A program made the translations under genes and the position numbers. The notes under the pieces were generated by a model that ran no database searches, was not told the DNA's origin, and saw only the letters and a list, made by a program, of their open reading frames with translations. From Ashinkailepas kermadecensis (Eukaryota > Arthropoda > Thecostraca > Neolepadidae): a DNA stretch of 64,000 nt. The stretch covers positions 434,001 to 498,000 of the forward strand of contig JAOTOM010004840.1 in assembly GCA_034440615.1 (NCBI GenBank), read 5' to 3'. Below, one piece after another: positions 48,341 to 58,470 of the stretch (its first letter is position 1; each line of letters begins with the position of its first letter).

Positions 48341-48389
48341 GTCAGCCTCCCCCTCCCCCTGCCCCCGGGAGGGGGAGGGGGAGGCTGAC
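48341..48389. repeat. 20-bp perfect G/C-tract hairpin
   Basis: 48341-48360 (GTCAGCCTCCCCCTCCCCCT) is the exact reverse complement of 48370-48389, with a nine-base loop that itself contains CCCGGG. The right arm has G5-A-G5-A-GG spacing. Confidence 0.95.
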
Positions 48390-49106
48390 GCCGTAAACCG
48401 AAAGTTGGCCCCCCCCCAAACCGGTGGGCTAGATCCGCCAGTAGACATTGCAGTCCAGATTCCAGTGCCTTCCTCACTGAGCGCCTGCCATTCCATGTAC
48501 CGGTGAGGGACTGTCTCAGAGTCCTGGACTCAGAACTGCACCGGGGCGAAACCCCCACGAGACTGGACTCGGAATTGTACCGGGGATGGACCCCTGCGAA
48601 ATTATGCGCCCGCGAACTGCGCCAAAGCTAGGGAAGAATATCATGTTACTGATATACAGACGGAAAGCGTCTAGTTCTGAATCTGGAGCGTCTGTCGCAA
48701 GACCGATCCAACACAAACAGCCGGTACATCTCAGTTGACACTCTGCTGACACTCCAGCTGATACATGATGCAACAGCTGATGCATGACATCCGTGATAAT
48801 TACAAGTGATTTGCATCTATCAAGTTGCTACAGCACCCCGCAGAAGCACCTGAGTTAGTTTCAAGGTGTGTGGGTCTAAGACCAGCGCACATAATAAACT
48901 TGCACCGTAAAATGCCCATTGGTGGCAAGCTTCCGAAGTTCCAATATCGAACACGGAGAACCACAGAGCAGCTTAGCTGGGAAAATGATCCGAAATTGAG
49001 TGTTCATGTACGCCCAGCGAACAGTTGGTCTACAAGTCGGACGTGGGTCGAACAGCGAGCAGCACCATGAAGGACAGCCATGTCAAGGACAAGCAACCCA
49101 GCATGG
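48390..49106. other. Unique sequence, nothing recognised
   Basis: No gene recognised; CTGGACTCRGAACTGYACCGGGG occurs twice with changes near 48525 and 48563, a small local duplication. Confidence 0.4.
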
Positions 49107-49290
49107 GGAAGCCCTTCAGAAGACAGACCTGTATAGAACAGCTACGGAAGACAACCCTGTATAGAACAGCTACAGAAGACAGCCCTGTAGAGAACAGCTA
49201 CAGAAGACAGCCCTGTATAGAACAGCTACAAAAGACAGCCCTGCATGGAACAGCTACAGAAGAAATCCCTGTAGAGAACAACCTGTAAAA
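49107..49290 (+). repeat. 28-bp minisatellite, ~6 copies
   Basis: AGAACAGCTACAGAAGACAG plus CCCTGTAT, anchors at 49135, 49163, 49191, 49219 and 49247. It decays to the right through about 49400. Confidence 0.88.
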
Positions 49291-49522
49291 GACGGCCTTG
49301 TAGAGAATAGCCTACCGAAGACAACCCTGAAGAGAACAGCCGTTTCAGAAGCCAGCTCTCTGGAGGATGGTCCTGCCGAGAGCAGCCTGTCAGGGCATAT
49401 CACGGAAGATGACTATCTTGCGGAGGACATCTCTGCAAAGAATGGCCACGTGATGAGCACAATATTTATTACTTCTAAGAACCAATCAACTGCCGGTCAT
49501 CCGTTGCCGCCGACGGCAAGGG

Positions 49523-49533
49523 TATATAAATAG
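49523..49533 (+). promoter_or_regulatory. Consensus TATA box
   Basis: TATATAAATAG fits TATAWAAR exactly and sits in GC-rich surroundings (CGGCAAGGG before, CCCGGACAACG after), which is unusual for chance AT sequence. A start site about 30 bases downstream would transcribe toward the 40-bp array beginning near 49725. TTGCCG/CGGCAA at 49504-49519 forms a small hairpin just upstream. No coding exon was recognised downstream. Confidence 0.4.
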
Positions 49534-49724
49534 CCCGGACAACGTCCAGCACCACAGCCTCAAACGGGGATATCAACCCCAAATTGATATCTCATCCTGA
49601 AATCGAAGCCCTAGTCGAGACCCCGGGCAAAAGGTAGATCGAGATTGGGATCCCAGTTCACGGCTGCTTCCGACTTGCATGCAAGACAGAGGCGGATGAG
49701 ACTGACGATCTAGCGGTGTATACA

Positions 49725-51568
49725 TCACCTGGACGGTGTGACAAACACATCAGTCCGGACGGTGAGACAGACACTCCAGTGGTATGCAGATGTCACCTGG
49801 ACGGTGTGACAGACACTCCTGGATGGTGGCCGTCACCTGGACTGTGACAGAGACCCCAGTGGTGTGGACATCACCTGGACGGTGTGACAGGCACTCCTGG
49901 ACGGTGGCCGTCACCTGGACTGTGACAGATACTCCAGTGGTGTGGACGTCACCTGGACGGTGTGACAGACACCCCAGTGGTGTGAACGTCACCTGGACGG
50001 TGTGACAGACACTCCAGTGGTGTGGACGTCACCTGGACGGTATGCTAGACACATCAGTCCAGATGGTGTGGTAGACACTTCAGTGGTGTGGAAGTCACCT
50101 GAACGGTGTAACAGATACACCAGTCCGGACGGTGTGACAGTAACTCCAGTGATGTGGAAGTCACCTGGACGGTGTGACAGACACTCCAGTAGTGTGGACA
50201 TCACCTGGACGGTGTGACAGGCACTCCAGTAGTGTGGACATCACCTGGACGGTGTGACAGACACTCCAGTGGTGGGGACGTCACCTGGTCGGTGTGACAG
50301 ACACTCCAGTGGTGTGGATGTCACCTGGACTGGGAGACAGACACTCCAGTGGTGTGGATGTCACCTGGACTGTGAGACAAACACTCCAGTGGTGGGGACG
50401 TCACCTGGTCGGTGTGACAGGCACTCCTGGACGGTGGCCGTCACCTGGACTGTGACAGATACTCCAGTGGTGTGGACGTCACCTGGACGGTGTGACAGAC
50501 ACCCCAGTGGTGTGGACGTCACCTGGACTATGAGACAGACACTCCAGTTGTATGGACGTCACCTGGACGATGTGACAGACACCCTAGTGGTAGGGACGTT
50601 ACTTGGACTGTGAGACAGACAGAGCAGTCCGGATGGTGTGATAAACACTCCAGTGGTGTGGAAGTCACCTGAACGGTGTAACAGACACATCAGTCCGGAC
50701 GGTGTGACAGTAACTCCAGTGGTGTGGACGTCACCTGGACGATGTGACAGACACTCCAGTGGTGTGGACGTCACCTGGACGATGTCACAGACACCCCAGC
50801 GGTGGGGACGTCACCTGGACGGTGTGACAGACACTCCAGTGGTGTGGACGTCACCTGGCCTGTGTAACAGACAATCCAGTGGTGTGGACGCCACCTGGAC
50901 GGTGTGACAGACACTCCTGGATGATGAACGTCACCTGGACGGTGTGACAGACATCCCAGTGGTGTGGACATCACCTGGACTGTGAGACAGACAATCCAGT
51001 GGTGTGGACATCACCTGGACGGTGTGACAGACACTCCTAGACGGAGGACATCACCTGCACGGTGTGACAGACACTCCTGGATGATGGACGTCACCTGGAT
51101 GGTGTGACAGACACCCCAGTGGTGGGGACATCACCTGGACGGTGTGACAGATACTCCAGTAGTGTGGACGTCACCTGGACGGTGTGACAGACACTCCAGT
51201 GGTGTGGACGTCACCTGGACGGTGTGACAGACACTCCAGTGGTGTGGACGTCACCTGGACGGTGTGATAGACATATCAGTCCGGATGGTGTGATAGACAC
51301 TCCAGTGGTGTGGAAGTGACCTGAACGGTGTAACAGACACATCAGTCCGGACAGTGTGACAGTAACTCCAGTGGTGTGGAAGTCACCTGGACGGTGTGAC
51401 AGGCAATCCAGCGGTGTGGACGTCACCTGGACGGTGTGACAGACACTCCTGGATGATGGACGTCACCTGGACTGTGTGACAGACACCTCAGCGGTGGGGA
51501 CGTCACCTGGACGGTGTGACAGACACCCCAGCGGTGTGGACGTCACCCGGACGGTGTGACAAACGCTG
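49725..51568 (+). repeat. 40-bp minisatellite, ~46 copies
   Basis: CACCTGGACGGTGTGACAGA plus CACTCCAGTGGTGTGGACGT, period 40. A recurring variant block (ACATCAGTCCGGACGGTGTG ... GTGGAAGT, near 50046, 50100, 50690, 51270 and 51330) and another (CACTCCTGGACGGTGGCCGT, near 49810, 49890, 50430) show that multi-unit blocks were copied together. Each unit contains CACCTG (E-box type). Confidence 0.95.
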
Positions 51569-52319
51569 CAGCACACTCTTAGCCAGGGCCGCATCAAAAC
51601 TCGGGCGACAAATCAATGTGACAGCGTCTTAATGCAGCTGCGCCATCTCCACAGTTCTTTTCAGTCTTGAAACCAATTCTGACTGATTATCTATGGAAAT
51701 CCGTGGAGAAACCGATTATCATGTTCAGTTCTTTCCAGGATGACAAGGCTTATTTTAACATCTTAACTGAAGGGGGGGGGGGTGTCACCCGTTCAAGGTA
51801 TGCGAATGTCTTTATTTTTAGGACAAATTCACCAATCTAGACCAACTTCATCATGTCGCCGTTGCATAATTGTCGCCGTTGTCTCTCACCTCCTGGGAAA
51901 ATTATTTAAGAAAAGCCTTCGGTGACAGCCGCCATGACGGATGCCAGACGAGCGACGGTACCGTTGAAAGCGCGGTGGTGTCAAAGGTGGCTCCGAAGTA
52001 TATCCGTCATGTGAGTATGGCCTATCGTGTTCTGTGGCCACAGGCATACAAGCAAGTGTGAAGAGCTAAAATAAATAGCCCGAGATGCAACGCATTCACC
52101 AAATAGCACCGCTGTTAGCACGTTCGCGCACAGTATGTTCCACAACGTAGCCTATCGATTGCCATCATGTCTTCCAGCCAACCATCCAACAGATTGGGCG
52201 TGGACCGGCTGCGATGCGAACTCCATGGCAAGCTGAATGGACGCCGGATATGTCGCCACAAAACGCTTCCCGTGAACATCGATTTCGAGTTCCTCGATTT
52301 CGATGAAATGTTGTGATAG
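51569..52319. other. Unique sequence, nothing recognised
   Basis: A G run lies at 51773-51782. No gene or repeat recognised. Confidence 0.45.
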
Positions 52320-52380
52320 CTACTGTGAAAAATCGGACTTTTAAGAACAGGTCTAGTTCTGTATGAAGAAAGTATTTGAA
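52320..52380 (+). repeat. Short dispersed repeat, copy 2
   Basis: AAGAACAGGTCTAGTTCTG near 52343 matches copy 1 at 4899-4918, with weaker similarity upstream. Confidence 0.4.
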
Positions 52381-52482
52381 ATGATGACGCAACGAGTCAT
52401 TGAAAGGCCTAGGATGCGGGCAAGAGGGATGTTCTCACTCGTATTTTCGCGAGTGAAAGCTTATTTTGCAGATCCACCTGAA

Positions 52483-52670
52483 GTAGGGTGATTGCATGTG
52501 TGTGTCTTATTCTTGACCTATGTACAGAGGTAGGATGATTGCATGTGGGTGTCTTGTTCTTGACCTAAGTGTACAAGTAGGATGATTGTATGTGGGTGTC
52601 TTGTTCTTGACCTATGTGCACAGATATGCTGATCGCATGTGGGTGTCTTGTTCTTGACCTGTGCACATGT
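52483..52670 (+). repeat. 47-bp tandem repeat, 4 copies
   Basis: GTAGGATGATTGCATGTGGG plus TGTCTTGTTCTTGACCTATG plus a short link; GATTGC-type anchors at 52490, 52537, 52584 and 52631. Confidence 0.9.
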
Positions 52671-52734
52671 TTACCTATTCACAGTATATTAATGCAATGC
52701 ATATACGCAGTTTCATGGGTGTTGTTTTATGCAC

Positions 52735-52900
52735 TTTTCAGGGGGAAAGTGTTCCCTAAATGTTGGCTTCCCCCAATAATTTAAACTCTTAGCGTGGGAC
52801 CCTATGGGGTGTGCCCCCTCCCCATCCATTTGGGTTCGCCCATTGCCTTCGTGTATTGTGCCCCCCCCCCAATAATTCTCAGAAATTACCACCTGTGCGC
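52735..52900 (+). repeat. Dispersed CCTATGGGGTGTGCCCC family, copy A
   Basis: Contains TGGCTTCCCCCAATAATTT, GTGGGACCCTATGGGGTGTG, CATTTGGGTTCGCCCATTG and TGTATTGTGCCCCCCCCCCA. The same phrases in the same order occur on the minus strand at 57210-57400 and, more diverged, on the plus strand at 62073-62200. Confidence 0.6.
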
Positions 52901-54159
52901 AGTTAACACCTGTGCGCAGTTCGCTATTGCGTCGGTCACCTAATAGAGGTATATTTGGTCTACGGTATTTCAGCAAGCTTCATTTTTGCGAATTAAGCAT
53001 TAAATATGGCACAAGTTTTTTACTTTGCATTTGTAGTACTTGCTTTCCTATATGATGTTCTTTCACGAAGGCTGCCAAGCTACGACAAATGCTTCAGCAT
53101 TATACTAGCAGCAATAATTTACCCCCACAGTAAACCTGCATACGCTGTCAAAATACCTCCGCCATCGGATGCCAAGTCGGAGTAGTTGGGGAGTTGGCAT
53201 ACTCCCATACACCATATTACTCCCACCATCCTCGTCTCATGATATTTGAATGCCATGATTCATGGCTTATTTATGGAGGATGGTGAGCAGAGACTATGAT
53301 GGTGATGAGTCACTTCCCCAACTCGCCTCAGGATCGGAGGCTCTCCCGTGCGAGTGGAAGTGTTCAAGATCAGTTGGTCGACCACCCACAGACACAAAAA
53401 AAGAATCGCCAGTCATCCGTGGAACCAGTCATCGAGCGACATGGAGCCGAGCAAGGCTAGCCAATGCTAACATTTGTAGTACGTATCCAGTCTTCGATAC
53501 GAATGCCGCTCCAAGGTAAAGAAAGTGTCTCAGTAAACTTGGAGAGTAATGTTATTAAGCACCATCAGGAATGAATATCATTCCCGGGCGTGACGGGGCG
53601 GGGTAGGCAGCTGGTTATTCAAGCTGAGGACATTGACCAACACAAATATATCAATTTCGCGCGAATTTTCGCAAATAAAAAACATTACTTGTCGATGCCA
53701 CTACCTGGTGTTTCAGCCTGAACAACTCCATGTAACTAAGAGACATATTTGGTAAGCTTACGTTTTTTGCATGCCTTTATTGAACGCCTATTTTGCCATT
53801 CCAAACATATAGCTTACCGAAAAGGCATAGCAAACACATTATTAGACTTATTTTAAGGCCTACGATAAGCTGATGCAACGGAATGATTTATTATCTCCAA
53901 TTAATGAGTTTTAAGACAAATACTCCACTAACAGCCTCACCGACGAGAATCGTTATTTCTGCAAAATTAAGGTAATTTCTAAGCGTGACGTAATCGGTCA
54001 ATCATCAGCGGGTTCACTGCACGCTGAATATCACCTGTGGTGGTCCCGCCAGTTTTATTTATTATCCTATCTAAAATCCAGAAAGCAAGAACTTTTCAAA
54101 TGCAACGCACTTGTCGCAGATCTGGTCCAGAGTGCAGCTGTGAGGTCTACGGTAGGCGC
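52901..54159. other. Unique AT-rich sequence, nothing recognised
   Basis: No gene or repeat recognised over about 1.2 kb. Confidence 0.45.
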
Positions 54160-54440
54160 GGCCAACACTCGGACAGGTGTGGCGAACGTTCGGCCAGATG
54201 TGGGGGTTAGAACACTCGGACGGGTGTGGCGCACGTTCGGGCAGATGTGGGAGATATAACACTTGGATAGGTGTGGCGAACGTTCGGGCAGATGTGGGGG
54301 ATATAACACTCGGGCAGATGTGGGGAATAGAACACTCGGCCAGATGTGGGGATAGTACACTCGGAGAGGTGTTGTGAACGCTCGGGAAGATGTGGCGAAC
54401 ACTCGATAAGATGTGGCGGGCACTGGGGGGGGGAGCGGTT
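54160..54440 (+). repeat. ~25/50-bp ACACTCGG...CAGATGTGG minisatellite
   Basis: ACACTCGGACAGGTGTGGCG, AACGTTCGGGCAGATGTGGG and GGATATAACACTCGG phrases alternate, giving a basic period near 25 and a longer one near 50. Confidence 0.8.
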
Positions 54441-54499
54441 GCTGTGAGAGCGTCCAGGCACCAACAGACCAGTGACAGCCGCTCAGTCGTGACGCGATC

Positions 54500-54611
54500 G
54501 TGCGACATATTGCCGCCGCTGGGCCGGGCGACAGTGGCCGCTGGGCCGAGCGACAGTGTCCCGTGAGCCGGGCGACAGTGACCCACGAGCCGGGCGACAG
54601 TGGCCGGTCGC
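54500..54611 (+). repeat. GC-rich GGGCGACAGTGGCC repeat
   Basis: GCCGGGCGACAGTGGCCGCT, GCCGAGCGACAGTGTCCCGT, GCCGGGCGACAGTGACCCAC and GCCGGGCGACAGTGGCCGGT: four copies about 23-25 bases apart. Confidence 0.8.
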
Positions 54612-54617
54612 GCTCAC

Positions 54618-54788
54618 CTGGCCGTCGAAGCGGGCGGGACCGGCTCCCCTGCGGGCCTGCCAGTCGCGGCGCGGCGGCCGCGCCGACTCGACGCCGGCCC
54701 GGTGGCACGGCCCGTGCTCGGCGTGCTCGGCGTGCACGGCCACCGGAGGTCGGCACGGCGGCAGACAGGTGCGGCCCGGCGCACTCAT
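54618..54788 (-). CDS. Candidate first coding exon in CpG-rich DNA
   Basis: On the minus strand an ATG at 54788 in GGGCCATGAG context opens a frame of exactly 57 codons, beginning MSAPGRTCLPPCRPPVAVHA and ending RRGAGPARFDGQ, directly followed by GTGAGCGCG. CAG|GTGAGC is a good splice donor, and the phase is zero. The peptide is rich in Arg, Pro, Ala and Cys; I recognise no domain. The unspliced frame stays open well beyond on both sides because the DNA is GC-rich and repetitive, which weakens the case. It could equally be chance in a GC-rich block. No downstream exon was identified. Confidence 0.2.
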
Positions 54789-54869
54789 GGCCCGACGGCG
54801 GCCGGCGGACAGCGGCCGGCCGGCGGCGCGCCGCGCACCGGCCGACCGCCGCGCAGAGCACGGGCCCGC

Positions 54870-55320
54870 CACTCCCTACACGTGACCAGAGCACGGGCCC
54901 GCCGCTCCCGACACGTGACCAGAGCACGGGCCCGCCGCTCCCGACACGTGCCGTGACAGTGCCTACACGGCAGAATCGTCCACCCCGCGGCCGACCAGAG
55001 CACGGGCCCGCCGCTCCCGACACGTGACCAGAGCACGGGCCCGCCGCTCCCGACACGTGCCGTGACGGTGCCGGCCGTGGCAGTCGTCCACCCCACGGCC
55101 GACCAGAGCACGGGCCCGCCGCTCCCGACACGTGACCAGAGCACGGGCTCGCCGCTCCCGACACGTGCCGTGACGGTACCTACACGGCAGAATCGTCCAC
55201 CCCGCGGCCGACCAGAGCACGGGCCCGCCGCTCCCGACACGTGACCAGAGCATGGGCCCGTCGCTCCCAACACGTGCCGTGACGGTACCGGCCGCAGTGG
55301 AGTCGTCCACCTCACGGCCG
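54870..55320 (+). repeat. 33-bp GC-rich minisatellite with ~116-bp blocks
   Basis: CACGGGCCCGCCGCTCCCGA plus CACGTGACCAGAG repeats every 33 bases. It is organised in larger blocks separated by CGTGCCGTGACGGT ... GTCCACCCCGCGGCCGACC linkers at about 54950, 55060, 55170 and 55275. Open minus frames through it (SGAAGPCSG, GSGGPVLWSR) are period-driven. Confidence 0.88.
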
Positions 55321-55329
55321 ACCATGCAG

Positions 55330-55460
55330 GGTGGGAAATACAACATCCCGCCCCCGCCGCTGGACATAGGAGATGCCCTCTAAATCTTGCCTGCAAAACA
55401 TTCCACAAGTTCCCTATGTCAGAATGCGCTATCAGTATCGCGCCAGAACGAGGTCGCGTA
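55330..55460 (+). repeat. Dispersed repeat pair, copy 1
   Basis: GCCGCTGGACATAG...GATGCCCTCTAAATCTTGCC...CACAAGTTCCCTATG...CGCCAGAACGAGGTCGCGTA matches 58369-58470 at roughly nine bases in ten. Weaker similarity extends upstream to about 55330. Confidence 0.85.
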
Positions 55461-55560
55461 ACAGAGGATCTTCACCTCACACACGCTCGTTGAGGGGACA
55501 CAGAGCAGGACAGCCACATGATAGGAGCACCACACGCCAGGAGTGGCATTGCGCAACAAA

Positions 55561-55839
55561 AGAGACACACCGAGCAGCAGTGTAGTCTCTCAGAGACACA
55601 CCGAGCAGCAGTGTAGTCTCTCAGAGACACACCGAGCAGCAGCGTAGTCTCTCAGAGACACACCGAGCAGCAGTGTAGTCTCTCAGAGACACACCGAGCA
55701 GCAGTGTAGTCTCTCAGAGACACACCGAGCAGCAGTGTAGTCTCTCAGAGACACACCGAGCAGCAGTGTAGTCTCTCAGAGACACACCGAGCAGCAGTGT
55801 AGTCTCTCAGAGACACACCGAGCAGCAGTGTAGTCTCTC
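55561..55839 (+). repeat. 31-bp tandem array, 9 copies
   Basis: GAGACACACCGAGCAGCAGT plus GTAGTCTCTCA, nearly perfect (one copy reads CAGCGTAG). GTCTCTCAGAGACAC across each junction is a short palindrome. Confidence 0.95.
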
Positions 55840-56140
55840 AGAACAAAACGAATACGCAGGGTAAAAGCCCCACAGATATAGAGAGCATCATAGTCCTGGA
55901 GACAGGGATACGGAGGGTAAGAGCGCCACACAGTAAGGTGCGATCTTCCCACAAGGCTGAGATGCAGGGCAAGAGCGCTACAAGGTGGGAAGATTATCTC
56001 CTCGCAGGGTAGATGCGTACATCAAGAGCGCCACAGGGTAGGAGTGTCATTTCCCAGCAGAGAGAATACGTAGGGTAAGAGCACCACAAGGGAGGAGTGC
56101 CATCTCCCCGCAGAGGAAACATGCGAGGCAGGAGCGTCTA
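55840..56140 (+). repeat. Diverged GGGTAAGAGCGCCAC-type repeat
   Basis: CGCAGGGTAAAAGCCCCACA, CGGAGGGTAAGAGCGCCAC, TGCAGGGCAAGAGCGCTAC, CGTAGGGTAAGAGCACCAC and CGAGGCAGGAGCGTCTACC recur about every 50 bases. It directly continues the 31-bp array region. Confidence 0.6.
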
Positions 56141-56195
56141 CCGCGGGTTGGACACGACGGAAACCATTTCGGGGGTATGCGTACTATGTTATTTA

Positions 56196-56226
56196 TGGAC
56201 ATGCATATATATATATATATATGCAT
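56196..56226. repeat. (AT)n microsatellite
   Basis: ATGCATATATATATATATAT followed by ATGCATTTACATACC. A (TC)n tract of about 20 bases also lies at 56622-56643. Confidence 0.9.
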
Positions 56227-56839
56227 TTACATACCTAATGTATATATGGTGTACTGGAAGTATGTAAGTATATTGTGAAACTTATGCAGTTTTTAACATT
56301 TACAGGGACATATGTTGCAACCTATGGCTTTCTCCTGTACCGACAACGTACCGACAACGAAGCGACGGAATTTTGGATCCGACAGTTCCCTGTCAATAAT
56401 TTGACCCGTGGTACGTTGGCCACCGCGGAGCGACGACGTCAAACAGTACTGCACCGTCTCCCGGCTGGTGGCGCTGACGTATAATACATAGGTGGCACCA
56501 CTACCGCACGCCGTCGCGTGGGCAGTTGCATGGGCCGCCTGGGGCAGCGAAGTCCGAACCACATTGGCACAGGCAGAGTATGGGTACGTGAGCCAGTGCT
56601 TCTCTCCCTCTCTTGCTCTCGCACTCTCTCTCTCTCTCTCTCAGATGTGCCTAGGATTTGAGTCGGGGGTGGCAAGCGGATTTGAAGGGTTCATAGCCTA
56701 CCCACATTTTAAAAGAGTCCCGGGATTTCGATCAATATTTTTTATTCTTCAAAGGGACACTTTCCTTTCTATTAAAACAATTAGTGAAAACTTCCTTTAC
56801 CGGTGGATCACATACCCATCTCTTTCCGTTGAAAGGTTC
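56227..56839. other. Mostly unique sequence
   Basis: No gene recognised; contains the (TC)n tract noted at 56622-56643. Confidence 0.45.
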
Positions 56840-57175
56840 CATTAAAAAAGGAACCAATTTCATTTCCCTCCGAACAAACGGCTGTCGAGGGCCTTCTCGT
56901 GCGGCACGGATCGAACGGTTCAAGTCTAGTTTATTTGATAAGGAGCATGTCATCTGGAAGTCCCGTGTTCGTCAGCTGAACGCGTCCCCGTGCTCTACAG
57001 TATCTAGTGCATATTGCCTGCACCTGTGGATACCTGTGCCCGGGAATACCGGCTTGACCTGAAGAAGAGTGTGTACGGACGGGATGCCGTAAGTTTGATA
57101 TAATGTACATTCTGGTGCCTTGTGTTTGCCATCCATTGCACGCATACACTTCAATAAAGCTCTGTCATCATCATA
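56840..57175 (+). mobile_element. Retroelement-like 3' end
   Basis: GGCTTGACCTGAAGAAGAGTG near 57051 is followed by about 80 bases and then TTCAATAAAGCTCTGTCATC, after which CATCATAAT microsatellite-like sequence begins. CTGAAGA-type phrases shortly before AATAAA occur at Penelope-like and other retroelement ends, but no GAAA box follows here, so no ribozyme is called. The upstream frame 56784-57062 is not recognisable as a reverse transcriptase fragment. Confidence 0.3.
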
Positions 57176-57209
57176 ATATGAATTATTGCAACGGGCCAGG
57201 GACGTTTTT

Positions 57210-57400
57210 TAAATAAAATTATTGGTGGAAGGGGCACAATACATGGGGAAATTGGCGAGCCCAAATTGATTGGGGGGGGGGGGGGGGCACACCCCATAGG
57301 GTCCCATGCTAAAAGTTGAAATTATTCGGGGAAGCCACATTGAAGAAGCCAATGTCCCTTCAAATGTATACAGAATAACACCCATGCACAAAACAATCCA
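57210..57400 (-). repeat. Dispersed CCTATGGGGTGTGCCCC family, copy B
   Basis: Reverse complement of the order seen at 52735-52900: TATTGGTGG, GGGGCACAATACATGGGG, GGCGAGCCCAAATTGATT, a G run of about 17, CACACCCCATAGGGTCCCAT and TTATTCGGGGAAGCC. Confidence 0.6.
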
Positions 57401-57589
57401 ACACAACCAGGTCGCATCAAGTTTCGTCTATTATTGAGCACGCGGGTGCATACTGTCCACCTCCATCACAATACGCGGAAGCTCGGAAAGCAGCGGCCGT
57501 CGTCCAGCAGCGACGCATCTTCGAAGGCTGTGTATGTAGTGTTTGTGTAGTGACCCGGTTAGCTTTTTATGACCGCGTCGCTTTTGCGA

Positions 57590-58320
57590 GCTCCGGCCCG
57601 TTTTGAGCCCCTCTTGTCATCTCGGTGGCCCTGGTGTGCTTTGAGGGCCCCGATGTGTTTTGAGGACTTCAGGTGTGTTTCTAGTGCTCTCGGTGTGTTC
57701 ATTTAGGGCCCTAGGGCATATTTTAAAGCCCTGTCGCTTTTTTGCGAGACGCGGAGTGCTTTGGAAGGCCCCGGTACGTCTTCGTGCTCCTGGTGCGCTT
57801 TTAGGGTCCCGCTATGTTTATTGGGTGCACCCGGCAGTAATTGTTGTGCCTTCTCACGTTTTTAGGCCACGATGGGAATTCCTTAAGCCCCAGTGTGACT
57901 TTTCGGGACAGGCGTGATTTGTAGTATCACAGAGCGATCTTTCCGGTTCGAATTGATTTTTCAGGGCCACATCTTAGTTTTTCGTAACACTGGCTGTATT
58001 TTTATTTTTGCGATTCCAGTGTGATTTTGGAGCCCCGTCAAAATTTGTGCGGCCCAGCGATATTTTTTTGTGCCTCGGTATGTTTTACCGGTCCGTGCTT
58101 TTTTTTTTGGGGGGGCGAGTTGTTTTTAGTCCAGATTTTTTTTTCGGGCCCGGGGTGGCTTTTCAAGGCCATTGCTTAATTTTTCGGGGCCTCGGTTTCA
58201 TTTGGTGGGATCCCGGCACGATTTTGGGTGACCGGCGCGATTGCTGGGCCCTAGCATGATCTTTGCAGGCCCCGGCGCAATTCTTCCAAGCCTCGGCGAG
58301 GTTCTTTTGGGTTACCACCT
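57590..58320 (+). repeat. Highly diverged ~33-bp GGCCCCGGTGTGTTTT repeat
   Basis: GGCCCTGGTGTGCTTTGAGG, GGCCCCGATGTGTTTTGAGG, GGGTCCCGCTATGTTTATTG, GGCCCCGGCGCAATTCTTCC and many intermediate forms recur every 30-35 bases for about 700 bases. It is an old array; individual units share perhaps half their bases. Confidence 0.6.
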
Positions 58321-58368
58321 CTCAGGGGAGGGAGAAATTACCCATTTTGCCCCCCCCCTCTTCGGCAT

Positions 58369-58470
58369 GCCGCTGGACATAGATGCCCTCTAAATCTTCC
58401 CTACAAAACATCCCACAAGTTCCCTGTGGCAGAATGCGCTATCAGCATCACGCCAGAACGAGGTCGCGTA
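58369..58470 (+). repeat. Dispersed repeat pair, copy 2
   Basis: Matches 55357-55460. Homology stops abruptly after GAGGTCGCGTA in both copies, where the two flanks become unrelated. Confidence 0.85.

Noticed and set aside
54067..55164. 365-codon minus-strand open frame, the longest host-like frame in the window
   Set aside because: It runs through two unrelated tandem arrays and a GC-rich segment; its residues follow the repeat periods, and no domain is visible. Only the 57-codon ATG-to-donor segment inside it was kept as a weak candidate.
57055..57175. Second hammerhead-like box (CTGAAGA) before AATAAA
   Set aside because: No GAAA box follows at the right distance and no stem II is visible.
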